The notes beneath the pieces were generated by a model, which saw only the letters and a program-made list of their open reading frames with translations, searched no databases and had not been told where the DNA came from. This document shows positions 15,578 to 23,918 of a stretch of DNA of 64,000 nucleotides, piece by piece. The first letter of the stretch is position 1, and the number at the start of each line of letters is the position of its first letter. This stretch comes from Bacillota bacterium (lineage in GTDB: Bacteria; Bacillota; Clostridia; Acetivibrionales; DTU013), in NCBI GenBank assembly GCA_023418915.1, contig JAEZYU010000059.1, positions 1 through 64,000 on the forward strand, written 5' to 3'. The translations under genes were made by a program, and so were the position numbers.

Positions 15578-16633
15578 TTGCTTCGATTAAATATTTCACA
15601 ACTTAAACCCGGCATGAAGCTTGCAAGGGATGTGATACTCCCCGATGGCAGGCTGCTTTTGCTGGCAGGCTTTGCGGTAAAGCCTCTTTATCTTAGAAAG
15701 CTTGAAGCCTTCAGGATAGAAAATGTTTATGTAGAAGAGGGTCCCTTTGTCCCAATTGAAGAATTTGAGGAGGAACGGCTCTACAACCATGCGTCTGCAA
15801 CAATCAAAAACATATTCACTATGGCGAAGCGGAATAAGGACGCCGATATTTCGTTGGTCAGGGAGACTGTCAGTGATATAATGCACAAGGTTATAGAAAA
15901 CGAAACTGTAATGCTGCAGTTGACCGGTATAAGAGATATCGACAATTATACCTTCCTTCACTCTGTTGATGTATGTATATATTCAATAATACTCGGCAAA
16001 AAGCTTGGGTATGGGAAGGATCCCCTGATGTCTCTTGGAATGGGGGCAATCCTTCATGATATCGGCAAATGTAAGATCCCTATAGAGATTCTGCAGAAGC
16101 CGGGCAAGCTATCTGCGCAAGAGTTTCATTTAATGAAGATGCACACTGTTTTTGGCTGCGAAATAATAAAGAATTCCTACAGACTGGGAACAAAGGTAGC
16201 AAATATAGCATTCCAGCATCATGAAAAATGGGACGGCAGCGGATATCCAATGGGTATCTGCGAAAACACCATCGACCCTTTATCAAGGATAGTGGCGCTG
16301 GCAGACGTATACGATGCTCTGACCTCGGACAGAGTATATAAGAAAAAGGAGCTGCCTCATGTGGCAGCTCAATATATCCGTCAAAATTCCGGTACCCTTT
16401 TTGATCCATACATAGTAGATCTTTTCATAAACAGTATAGCCGTTTACGGAGAAGGCACTCTGGTCCTTTTGAATACAGGCGAGGTGGGAAGCGTCGTTTC
16501 TTCCGGTACTACGGATGGCCGACGGCAAAGGATCAGTATTTTCTCCAACAAAGCAGGCCCGCCCGTACTTCAGCCATATATCATCGATCTCAATGATCGG
16601 AATGATGTCGATATAATTGAAATTTTTCTTTAA
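15578..16633 (+). CDS. HD-GYP domain protein, probable cyclic-di-GMP phosphodiesterase
   Basis: A predicted c-di-GMP hydrolase. The N-terminal DUF3391-like region starts LLRLNISQLKPGMKLARDVI. The catalytic HD-GYP domain then shows HSVDVCIYS, ILHDIGKCKIP (HD pair), HHEKWDGSGYP (the GYP signature) and ALADVYDALTSDRVYK. All metal-ligand residues I can place are present. The start is TTG at 15578, five bases after GCAGGTGG; the TTG five codons upstream overlaps that site. It stands alone on the plus strand and ends at a bidirectional terminator. Turnover of c-di-GMP would fit the motility genes nearby, but a direct link is inferred. Confidence 0.9.
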   Translation: MLRLNISQLKPGMKLARDVILPDGRLLLLAGFAVKPLYLRKLEAFRIENVYVEEGPFVPIEEFEEERLYNHASATIKNIFTMAKRNKDADISLVRETVSDIMHKVIENETVMLQLTGIRDIDNYTFLHSVDVCIYSIILGKKLGYGKDPLMSLGMGAILHDIGKCKIPIEILQKPGKLSAQEFHLMKMHTVFGCEIIKNSYRLGTKVANIAFQHHEKWDGSGYPMGICENTIDPLSRIVALADVYDALTSDRVYKKKELPHVAAQYIRQNSGTLFDPYIVDLFINSIAVYGEGTLVLLNTGEVGSVVSSGTTDGRRQRISIFSNKAGPPVLQPYIIDLNDRNDVDIIEIFL

Positions 16634-16635
16634 AA

Positions 16636-16674
16636 AGCAGAGCAAAGAGCAGTGCTCCTTGTTCCGCTTTTTTC
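16636..16674 (+). terminator. Terminator between HD-GYP and metK genes
   Basis: AAAAGCAGAGCAAAGAGC pairs with GCTCCTTGTTCCGCTTTTTT with two mismatches. A-rich and T-rich flanks let it act on both strands, which suits the convergent HD-GYP and metK genes. Confidence 0.8.
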
Positions 16675-16718
16675 ATAATACAATCAAATCTAAGCGGGTA
16701 ATTTCTTTTTTATGAGAA

Positions 16719-17912
16719 TCATATATCCTCTGCAGCTCTTTTCAGGAGCTCTGCCTTGTCTGTTTTCTCCCACGGAAGGTCGATGTCGGTTCGTCCAAAG
16801 TGACCATATGCCGCAGTCTGTTTGTATATCGGCCTTCTGAGTCCCAGATCCCTAATAATAGCCGCAGGCCTCAGATCAAAGTATTTCCTGACTAGCTGCA
16901 CCATTTTCTCTTCGGCCATACATCCGGTACCGAAAGTATCTATAAGTATCGACACAGGATTAGCGACGCCTATAGCATAAGCCAGCTGTATTTCAAGCTT
17001 TTTGGCCAGGCCGGCTGCAACCAGGTTTTTTGCCACATAGCGTGCGGCATATGCAGCCGAACGATCGACCTTTGTCGGATCCTTGCCTGAGAAAGCTCCA
17101 CCGCCATGTCGTGCATAACCACCATAAGTATCAACAATTATTTTTCTGCCTGTCAATCCCGAATCTCCCTGTGGCCCCCCTACGACAAACCTGCCGGTGG
17201 GGTTTACGAGAAATTTCGTTTTGCTGTCGAGCAATTCTGCAGGTATCACCTTTTTGATCACAAGCTCGATCACATCCCGCTCAATAGTATCATGTGAAAC
17301 CTCTGCTCCATGCTGTGTTGATATCACAACAGTATCGACCCTAACAGGCCTGTCACCTTCATACTCCACTGTGACCTGCGATTTTCCGTCAGGCCTCAGA
17401 TAATCGATAATTCCCTGTTTTCGAACATCGGACAGTTTTTTGGTAAGCTTATGCGCTAACGAGACAGGCATCGGCATCAATTCAGGTGTTTCATCACAGG
17501 CAAATCCGAACATCATGCCCTGATCACCTGCACCTATTGCCTCGATCTGTGATTCATTCATCTCCCCGGATTTTGCCTCGAGCGCTTTGTCAACACCCAT
17601 GGCTATATCGCCGGACTGTTCGTCTATGGATGTTATAACCGCACAGGTTTCGCCGTCAAACCCATATTTCGCTCTGTCATAACCGATCTCAAGAATCGTG
17701 TTCCTTACAACCTTCGGTATATCGACATAACAGCTTGTAGAGATTTCTCCCATCACCAGCACCATTCCCGTAGTGACTGCTGTTTCGCAAGCGACTCTTG
17801 CATTTGGATCCTCAGTATAGATGGCATCAAGCACTGCGTCCGATATCTGGTCGCACATTTTGTCGGGATGGCCCTCTGTTACTGATTCTGATGTAAATAA
17901 CCTTCTTGACAT
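16719..17912 (-). CDS. metK: S-adenosylmethionine synthetase
   Basis: Makes S-adenosylmethionine from methionine and ATP. The 397-residue product starts MSRRLFTSESVTEGHPDKMC and includes GAGDQGMMFGFACDET and GGGAFSGKDPTKVDRSAAY, the ATP/methionine-binding motifs. GGAGATCATAAA precedes this ATG; the in-frame ATG eleven codons earlier falls between the riboswitch terminator and the ribosome-binding site. Expression is controlled by the SAM-I riboswitch at 17944-18089, so the product represses its own synthesis. Confidence 0.98.
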   Translation of the reverse strand: MSRRLFTSESVTEGHPDKMCDQISDAVLDAIYTEDPNARVACETAVTTGMVLVMGEISTSCYVDIPKVVRNTILEIGYDRAKYGFDGETCAVITSIDEQSGDIAMGVDKALEAKSGEMNESQIEAIGAGDQGMMFGFACDETPELMPMPVSLAHKLTKKLSDVRKQGIIDYLRPDGKSQVTVEYEGDRPVRVDTVVISTQHGAEVSHDTIERDVIELVIKKVIPAELLDSKTKFLVNPTGRFVVGGPQGDSGLTGRKIIVDTYGGYARHGGGAFSGKDPTKVDRSAAYAARYVAKNLVAAGLAKKLEIQLAYAIGVANPVSILIDTFGTGCMAEEKMVQLVRKYFDLRPAAIIRDLGLRRPIYKQTAAYGHFGRTDIDLPWEKTDKAELLKRAAEDI

Positions 17913-17943
17913 TTTATGATCTCCTTTCAACTGCATAAATAAC

Positions 17944-18089
17944 AAAAACCTCTTCCCTGAATATGAAGAGGTTGTAACTTAATCTCCTCATCTTCCAGGA
18001 TATCTGATCCTGCAGGAATTGGCACCGCTGCCTTAGGGCCGGTTGCCGGGGTTTCATCGGGCCATGTCCCTCCACCACTCTTGATAAGG
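17944..18089 (-). promoter_or_regulatory. SAM-I (S-box) riboswitch with terminator, controls metK
   Basis: Minus-strand RNA shows the S-box core in order: CTTATCAAGAG, GGTGGAGGGA, GGCCCGATGAAACC, CGGCAACCGGCC, GGTGCCAATTCCTGC and GATGAGGAG (aptamer about 17983-18089). It is followed by a terminator stem CCTCTTC/GAAGAGG and TTTTTGTT (17944-17971). SAM binding should favour the terminator and shut off metK. Confidence 0.96.
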
Positions 18090-18179
18090 TTGTGCTAAAT
18101 ATGCATTTTTATTATCTGATACTGCAGTTTAAATCTAACATATTATACTATAAAAAACAACAGAAAATATTCAGGCTGT

Positions 18180-19991
18180 TCACCCTGCAAAAAGCGCTTC
18201 GAATTCCTGACCTTCCAGCTTCTCCTTCTCCAGCAGAGCCTCTGCAACCTTGTGAAGCACATTTATATGTTCATTCAGTATCGATACCGCCTTTTTGTAA
18301 GCTGTATCGATAAGCGTCTTCACTTCCTTGTCGATCATGGCGGCTACTTCTTCACTGTAGCTTCTGGTATGACCGAAATCGCGTCCTATGAAGACCTCGT
18401 CATTTTCGTCGAATATCATATTTCCCAGATTTTCGCTCATTCCAAACTTTATGATCATGCTTCTTGCAACACTGTTGGCATGCTTAAGATCGCTCGACGC
18501 TCCCGTACTGATCTCACCGAGCACGATATCCTCTGCTGCCCGTCCGCCCATTGCGATGATTATCTCTTCCATCAGCTGGGCCTTTGTATGATAGGACTTA
18601 TCCTCATCCGGCTTGTGTGCGGTATAACCGCCGGCTCTTCCTGAAGGGATGATCGACACTCTGTCTACCTTGTCTGTGGTCGATGCTACCTTGACAGCTA
18701 TTGCATGGCCGGCCTCATGATATGCTGTGAGCTTTTTCTCCTTTTCGCTCATGACCTTGCTCTTCTTTTCCGGCCCCACTACTACTTTAAAGGTAGCTTC
18801 CTTTATCTCATCCATTTCTACGCGTTTCTTGTTTTTACGTGCTGCAAGCAGCGCCGCCTCGTTGAGCAGGTTTTCAAGATCTGCACCAGTGAAGCCCGGT
18901 GTGCTCTTTGCGAGTTCATCCAGCCTTACATCCGATCCCAGCGGCTTGCCTTTCGAATGGACCTTCAATATCGCCTCGCGGCCTTTGATATCCGGCAGTC
19001 CTACAAATACTCTCCTGTCAAACCTTCCAGGCCTGAGCAGCGCAGGATCCAGTATATCCGGCCTGTTTGTAGCCGCCAGTATGATTACACCCTCGTTTAT
19101 TCCAAAGCCATCCATTTCGACGAGCAGCTGGTTAAGCGTCTGTTCGCGTTCATCGTGTCCTCCGCCCAATCCTGCTCCTCTGTGACGTCCTACTGCATCT
19201 ATCTCATCTATAAAAACGATGCACGGTGCGCTTTTCTTGGCCTGTTCAAAAAGATCTCTGACTCTTGAAGCACCGACTCCAACAAACATTTCTACAAAAT
19301 CGGAGCCGCTTATACTGAAGAACGGAACGCCGGCTTCTCCTGATACAGCCTTTGCCAGAAGCGTCTTACCGGTACCGGGAGGTCCTACCAGCAGTACCCC
19401 CTTCGGAATTCTTGCTCCAAGCTCTATAAACTTCTTGGGAGACTTAAGAAATTCAACTATCTCCTTCAGCTCTTCCTTCTCCTCATCCGCTCCGGCCACG
19501 TCTTCAAAAGTTACCTTTCTTTTTTCATCCGTGTTGATCCTGGCCCGGCTCTTTCCGAAGGACATCACTCTGTTGCCTCCGCCTCCCTGAGACTGTTGAA
19601 GGAAAAATACCCAGAAAATAACGAACACCACTATTAGACCGATAGTAGGAAGGATCGATACCCACCAGGGTGCCGTAGGAGGCCTTTCTACTCTAAAATC
19701 CTTTACCTGGCCGTTTTGGTATGCCTCGGTCACCATCTCGGTAAAAGAATCCACCGAAGATATATATACAACATACTCTTTCGTTTTTGAACCTTTGTTC
19801 GGGTTGATCAATTCAACCGTTGCTTCGTCAGCCTTCAGTGTAATACTCTGTACATTACTGTTTGAGATCTGTGACAGTAACTGCGTATAACTGAGCTGTG
19901 CCGGATTCCCGGAGCTGGTGTATAGCATCAGTATGAACAGCACCAATACAAAGATCACTATATAAAAGCTTAAACCCTTGAAATACTTCAA
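18180..19991 (-). CDS. ftsH: ATP-dependent zinc metalloprotease FtsH
   Basis: Membrane AAA+ protease that degrades misfolded membrane and regulatory proteins. The 603-residue product has transmembrane helices at about 8-25 and 109-131 around an extracytoplasmic domain, Walker A GPPGTGKT at 203-210, Walker B IVFIDEID, the second region of homology (ATNRPDILDPALLRPGRFDR) and zinc-binding HEAGH. The start codon is TTG with GGGAGGGAG four bases upstream. It follows hpt on the same strand, the usual tilS-hpt-ftsH order. Confidence 0.97.
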   Translation of the reverse strand: MKYFKGLSFYIVIFVLVLFILMLYTSSGNPAQLSYTQLLSQISNSNVQSITLKADEATVELINPNKGSKTKEYVVYISSVDSFTEMVTEAYQNGQVKDFRVERPPTAPWWVSILPTIGLIVVFVIFWVFFLQQSQGGGGNRVMSFGKSRARINTDEKRKVTFEDVAGADEEKEELKEIVEFLKSPKKFIELGARIPKGVLLVGPPGTGKTLLAKAVSGEAGVPFFSISGSDFVEMFVGVGASRVRDLFEQAKKSAPCIVFIDEIDAVGRHRGAGLGGGHDEREQTLNQLLVEMDGFGINEGVIILAATNRPDILDPALLRPGRFDRRVFVGLPDIKGREAILKVHSKGKPLGSDVRLDELAKSTPGFTGADLENLLNEAALLAARKNKKRVEMDEIKEATFKVVVGPEKKSKVMSEKEKKLTAYHEAGHAIAVKVASTTDKVDRVSIIPSGRAGGYTAHKPDEDKSYHTKAQLMEEIIIAMGGRAAEDIVLGEISTGASSDLKHANSVARSMIIKFGMSENLGNMIFDENDEVFIGRDFGHTRSYSEEVAAMIDKEVKTLIDTAYKKAVSILNEHINVLHKVAEALLEKEKLEGQEFEALFAG

Positions 19992-20132
19992 ATATCTCCC
20001 TCCCGGAACCTCTATGTCCTGCCGTTGTCTTCCAGATTATATTATATTAACATAAACCTTTCTAAAACACAATAAATGCGGATTTTAACTAATATACCTT
20101 AACAAATCCTGTTTTGTCTGTATCCGTTGCAC

Positions 20133-20669
20133 TTAAGAATAAATTTCTTTCTTAAGAGTACATACCTCAGGCAGATTACGATATTTGCCCGCATAGTCCA
20201 AACCGTATCCGACTATGAATTCATCAGGGACCTCTATGCCCAAATATTCGATTTCGATATCTACCTTTCTTCTGGACGGCTTGTCAAAAGCGGTGCATAT
20301 CTTAACGCTTTTCGGGCTTCTTGTGTGGAACAGATCCTTAAGGTGCCTCAGCGTCAGTCCGGTATCGACAAGATCCTCCACTATGAGCACATGCTTGTTT
20401 GCTACATCCAGATCCATATCCTTGATTATACGTACGACACCTGAGGATCTTGTCGAAGCACCATAGCTTGATACTGCTATAAGATCCATATCTACAGGTA
20501 TCGTGATCTCTCTCATAAGATCCGCAAGAAATATGAAGCCTCCCTTCAGAACGCCTACAAGGACAAGCTCGCTTCCCCTGTAATCCTCCGATATGCGATT
20601 GCCCAGCTGTTTTACCATCTCCCTGATCTCTTCGCGCGATACTAAAATTTTTTCAATATCCCCAATCAT
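20133..20669 (-). CDS. hpt: Hypoxanthine phosphoribosyltransferase
   Basis: Purine salvage enzyme that converts hypoxanthine (and usually guanine) plus PRPP to IMP or GMP. The 178-residue product has the PRPP loop VLIVEDLVDTGLT at about 94-106 and the family's C-terminal EYLGIEVPDEFIVGYGLDY. GGAGGGG precedes the ATG. It overlaps the tilS end by 17 bases, which indicates translational coupling. Clostridial tilS-hpt-ftsH neighbours are the same. Confidence 0.96.
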   Translation of the reverse strand: MIGDIEKILVSREEIREMVKQLGNRISEDYRGSELVLVGVLKGGFIFLADLMREITIPVDMDLIAVSSYGASTRSSGVVRIIKDMDLDVANKHVLIVEDLVDTGLTLRHLKDLFHTRSPKSVKICTAFDKPSRRKVDIEIEYLGIEVPDEFIVGYGLDYAGKYRNLPEVCTLKKEIYS

Positions 20670-22113
20670 GTTGACCCCTCCGGTTGAACTCGATTTTTAG
20701 CACATTTTTAGTATTTTCAGTTACCTTAAATTTATCACTAATTTTATACCCGATGATCCATACAATTTCATTTCCGCAGCATATAAGCGGTATCCTGTCC
20801 CGCATTTCGCGCGGAATCTTGTTGTCGATGAAATATTCCTTAAGTTTCTTTGTTCCGTTTGAACCAAGGGGTTTAAAAAGGTCACCATTCCGGCGGTTTC
20901 TTATATATATTCCCTCGTTGAATTTATCATAATCAAAATATTGCACTTTAGGATTATAACCCAACCTGCCATAATTATCAATATTTTGCGGCAATCCAAC
21001 CAAAGCTGTGACGGAAGCATCGATCACAGGCACTTCTGTTTCACCCGGAACAGTAACTTGTGATGAAAATGAAGGGATTTCACGAAGCTGCTCACCAACT
21101 GATTGTTGCGAAAAAATACGAAGAACACCATAGGAAATAAAAGCCCGGATACCCTGGGGAAGCTCCGCCTGTGTCCCGGTTATTCCCTTCATGATCAGGT
21201 CTGACAAGTTCTGGTAATGCTTGCTGCTTATCCCCTTAACGCTGCCAACCGTATCCTTGAGGGCAAGCTTTAGCACCCGCATCCGTATTGCGGGGTCAAG
21301 AGCAGAAAGCTCTGCGTTATCCAAATATACATATCCATTTAATTTTTCGCATATAGATTCCCTGTATGCTTCATAAGCGCATTTCTCCATATAATGCTCG
21401 TCTATGGCAGCATTTTCAGACAAACGGCAAAGGCTGTCAACAAAATTTGTACCAAATTTTTCATTTACATAGGGAATCAGTCCAAGACGTACTTTGTTGC
21501 GGGTATATTCCTGCTCCAGATTGGTACTGTCAGTCCTCGGCGAGAGGCCGGCCGTTTTGCAGTATCGTTCGATCTCATCTCTGCTGCTGCCCAGAAGAGG
21601 CCTTATAATATCGCCCCTCCTGTATTCCATTCCGGAAAGACCTGCGAGCCCAGTCCCTCTGATAATATTGAGCATGACAGTTTCCGCCTGATCATTTCTG
21701 TTATGAGCAACAGCGATCTTAGAAGCGCCGACAACTTCGGCATATTTCCTAAATTCCCGGTACCTGACCTCTCTGCCTGCCTCTTCAAGAGAAATACCTT
21801 CTTTCTTTGCAGCAGCTGCCACATCGATATGAGAGACATAAAGGGGTATTCCCAGATCCTCACAAAGGCGGGCTGTGTATTCCTCATCCAGATCAGCTTC
21901 TACACTGCGCAGCATATGATTGATGTGGACTGCATAAAGCTTTAAGCTAAGAGAATCACGCAACGAATACAACACATGGATCAGGCACACGGAGTCAGGT
22001 CCCCCTGACACACCTGCGGCTATACCTTCTCCCGGTGCAATAAGCTGATGGTTCCGAATAGTTTCCAGAACCTTCTTTTGAAATTTGGTTATAAAACTGC
22101 TGGCTTTATTCAT
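20653..22113 (-). CDS. tilS: tRNA(Ile)-lysidine synthase
   Basis: Modifies C34 of tRNA-Ile(CAU) to lysidine so that it reads AUA. The 486-residue product has the N-type ATP pyrophosphatase loop VSGGPDSVCLIHVL (SGGPDS at 36-41), the HNRNDQAETVMLNIIRGTGL motif, and a C-terminal TilS domain with RNRRNGDLFKPLGSNGTKKL. It overlaps the dnaB stop by eight bases and the hpt start by 17, so it is in a tight operon. Confidence 0.96.
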   Translation of the reverse strand: MNKASSFITKFQKKVLETIRNHQLIAPGEGIAAGVSGGPDSVCLIHVLYSLRDSLSLKLYAVHINHMLRSVEADLDEEYTARLCEDLGIPLYVSHIDVAAAAKKEGISLEEAGREVRYREFRKYAEVVGASKIAVAHNRNDQAETVMLNIIRGTGLAGLSGMEYRRGDIIRPLLGSSRDEIERYCKTAGLSPRTDSTNLEQEYTRNKVRLGLIPYVNEKFGTNFVDSLCRLSENAAIDEHYMEKCAYEAYRESICEKLNGYVYLDNAELSALDPAIRMRVLKLALKDTVGSVKGISSKHYQNLSDLIMKGITGTQAELPQGIRAFISYGVLRIFSQQSVGEQLREIPSFSSQVTVPGETEVPVIDASVTALVGLPQNIDNYGRLGYNPKVQYFDYDKFNEGIYIRNRRNGDLFKPLGSNGTKKLKEYFIDNKIPREMRDRIPLICCGNEIVWIIGYKISDKFKVTENTKNVLKIEFNRRGQHDWGY

Positions 22114-23440
22114 CCTTCTTCAAATTGGCGAATTTCGTAAATTCACCGAACCACCGGAGTTCGACCGTGCCGGTCGATCCGTTCCTGTGCTTGGCGATTA
22201 TGACTTCCGCAATATTTTTCTTTTCAGTATCAGGATTGTAATAATCATCCCTATACAGGAACATGACTATATCAGCATCCTGTTCTATAGCACCTGACTC
22301 TCTAAGGTCACTAAGCATCGGCCGGTGATCCGTTCTCGTTTCAGGACCCCTGCTGAGCTGCGACATGGTTATAACAGGCACATTGAGCTCCTTGGCTAAA
22401 ATTTTCAGCGAGCGGGATATCTCCGCGACCTCTTGCTGCCTGTTGTCGGTTTTTCCCCTGCCCTGCATCAGCTGCAAATAGTCGATCACAACAAGTCCAA
22501 GGTTCTTCTCCAGCTTGAGTCTGCGACATTTTGCCCTGATATCCATAACAGAGACTCCCGGTGTGTCGTCTATATATATTGGAGCCTCGGACAGCGGCGC
22601 CAGTGCCTGCGCTATCTTATTCCAGTCATCGTCCTCCAGCTTGCCCGTCCTCATCTTTTGACTGTCCACCATTACCTCGCTGCACAGCATCCTGTTGACC
22701 AACTGATCCTTCGACATTTCGAGATTGAACAGCGCCACAGGCACATGCTTCTGTACCGCTGCATACTGTGCGATGTTCAAAGCCATCGCAGTCTTTCCCA
22801 TACCAGGACGGGCTGCGATCAGAATCAGATCCGAATTCTGCAGGCCCGCTGTTTTATAGTCCAGATCGGTGAAGCCCGTCGGTATTCCTGTAATAAAGCT
22901 CTTGCTGTTGTAGAGCTCTTCGAGCCGGTTAAACGTTTCCAGAAGAACATCCTTGATGTGCGTGAAGCCCTGTGCGCTTCTCTTCTCCAGTATGTCGAAT
23001 ATGCTCTTTTCCGCCTTGTCCAGCACAAACGCAGCCTCCTCAGAGGCTTCATAGCTCATTCCGGAAATATCTGAGGCTGCCTTTATCAATCGGCGCAACA
23101 GCGATTTTTCCTCAACTATTTTTGCATAATGCCTTGCATTGGCAGTAGTAGGCACAGCGCTTGTGATGCTTGCAAGGTAATCGAGGCCTCCGACTGCATC
23201 GAGCGTCCCTCTGTGCTGCAACTGCTCAGAGACGGTGATGATATCGACAGGTCCTGCTTTTTCCGTGATATCCACTATGGCTTCGCATATTTCATGGTGA
23301 TCATCCCTATAAAAATCCACGCTTTTAATAAGCTCGGTTACAGTCGGTATTACATCTGAATCGAGCAACATACATCCAAGCACTGCCTGCTCAGCCTCGA
23401 TATTATGAGGAGGTATCCTCCCAATGGCATCCATATCCAC
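22106..23440 (-). CDS. dnaB: Replicative DNA helicase
   Basis: Hexameric 5'-3' helicase of the replication fork (called DnaC in B. subtilis). The 444-residue product has the N-terminal collar domain (NIEAEQAVLGCMLLDSD), Walker A ARPGMGKTAM at 210-219, Walker B VVIDYLQLM and the arginine-finger-region SQLSRGPETR. GTG at 23440 is the likely start because GGAGGGG lies seven bases before it; an ATG two codons later is possible. It follows rplI by about 16 bases, the conserved rplI-dnaB pairing. No intein interrupts it. Confidence 0.97.
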   Translation of the reverse strand: MDMDAIGRIPPHNIEAEQAVLGCMLLDSDVIPTVTELIKSVDFYRDDHHEICEAIVDITEKAGPVDIITVSEQLQHRGTLDAVGGLDYLASITSAVPTTANARHYAKIVEEKSLLRRLIKAASDISGMSYEASEEAAFVLDKAEKSIFDILEKRSAQGFTHIKDVLLETFNRLEELYNSKSFITGIPTGFTDLDYKTAGLQNSDLILIAARPGMGKTAMALNIAQYAAVQKHVPVALFNLEMSKDQLVNRMLCSEVMVDSQKMRTGKLEDDDWNKIAQALAPLSEAPIYIDDTPGVSVMDIRAKCRRLKLEKNLGLVVIDYLQLMQGRGKTDNRQQEVAEISRSLKILAKELNVPVITMSQLSRGPETRTDHRPMLSDLRESGAIEQDADIVMFLYRDDYYNPDTEKKNIAEVIIAKHRNGSTGTVELRWFGEFTKFANLKKDE

Positions 23441-23456
23441 GATAAGACCCCTCCGG

Positions 23457-23903
23457 TTATTCGTTCTCTATTTTGACCTTCAGCTTTCCGCTGACCTCAG
23501 GATACAGCTTCACATCGATCTCAAATGTCCCTGTAGCCTTTAGTGCATCGGGAAGTACAATTTTCTTTTTATCTATATCAATTTTAAAGTCAGCTTTCAG
23601 TTTGTCCGAAATATCCTTACTGGTTATCGATCCGAAGAGCTTTCCGTTTTCGCCTGATTTTGCCTTTATAACAACCTCCAGGTCTCCGAGCTTTTTCGCC
23701 TGCTCCTTTGCATGTGTGAGTTCACGGTTCTTTTTGCTCTTCTCTGCTTCCTTCCTGGTGTTCATTATGTTTATGTTGCTTGCATTCGCTTCATCTGCCA
23801 GACCCCGCGGAAATAAAAAATTCCTGGCATAACCGTCGCTGACATTTACCAGGTCTTCCTTTTTCCCCAGTCCTTTGACATCCTGCTTCAATATGACTTT
23901 CAT
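23457..23903 (-). CDS. rplI: 50S ribosomal protein L9
   Basis: Ribosomal large-subunit protein of the L1-stalk base. The 148-residue product starts MKVILKQDVKGLGKKEDLVN, with the long central helix (about 40-75) and a C-terminal domain GKLFGSITSKDISDKLK. GGAGG lies five bases before the chosen ATG; an ATG four codons earlier lies before the ribosome-binding site and was rejected. It sits between gdpP and dnaB, a standard Firmicute order. Confidence 0.97.
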   Translation of the reverse strand: MKVILKQDVKGLGKKEDLVNVSDGYARNFLFPRGLADEANASNINIMNTRKEAEKSKKNRELTHAKEQAKKLGDLEVVIKAKSGENGKLFGSITSKDISDKLKADFKIDIDKKKIVLPDALKATGTFEIDVKLYPEVSGKLKVKIENE

Positions 23904-23918
23904 ACAAACCTCCATATC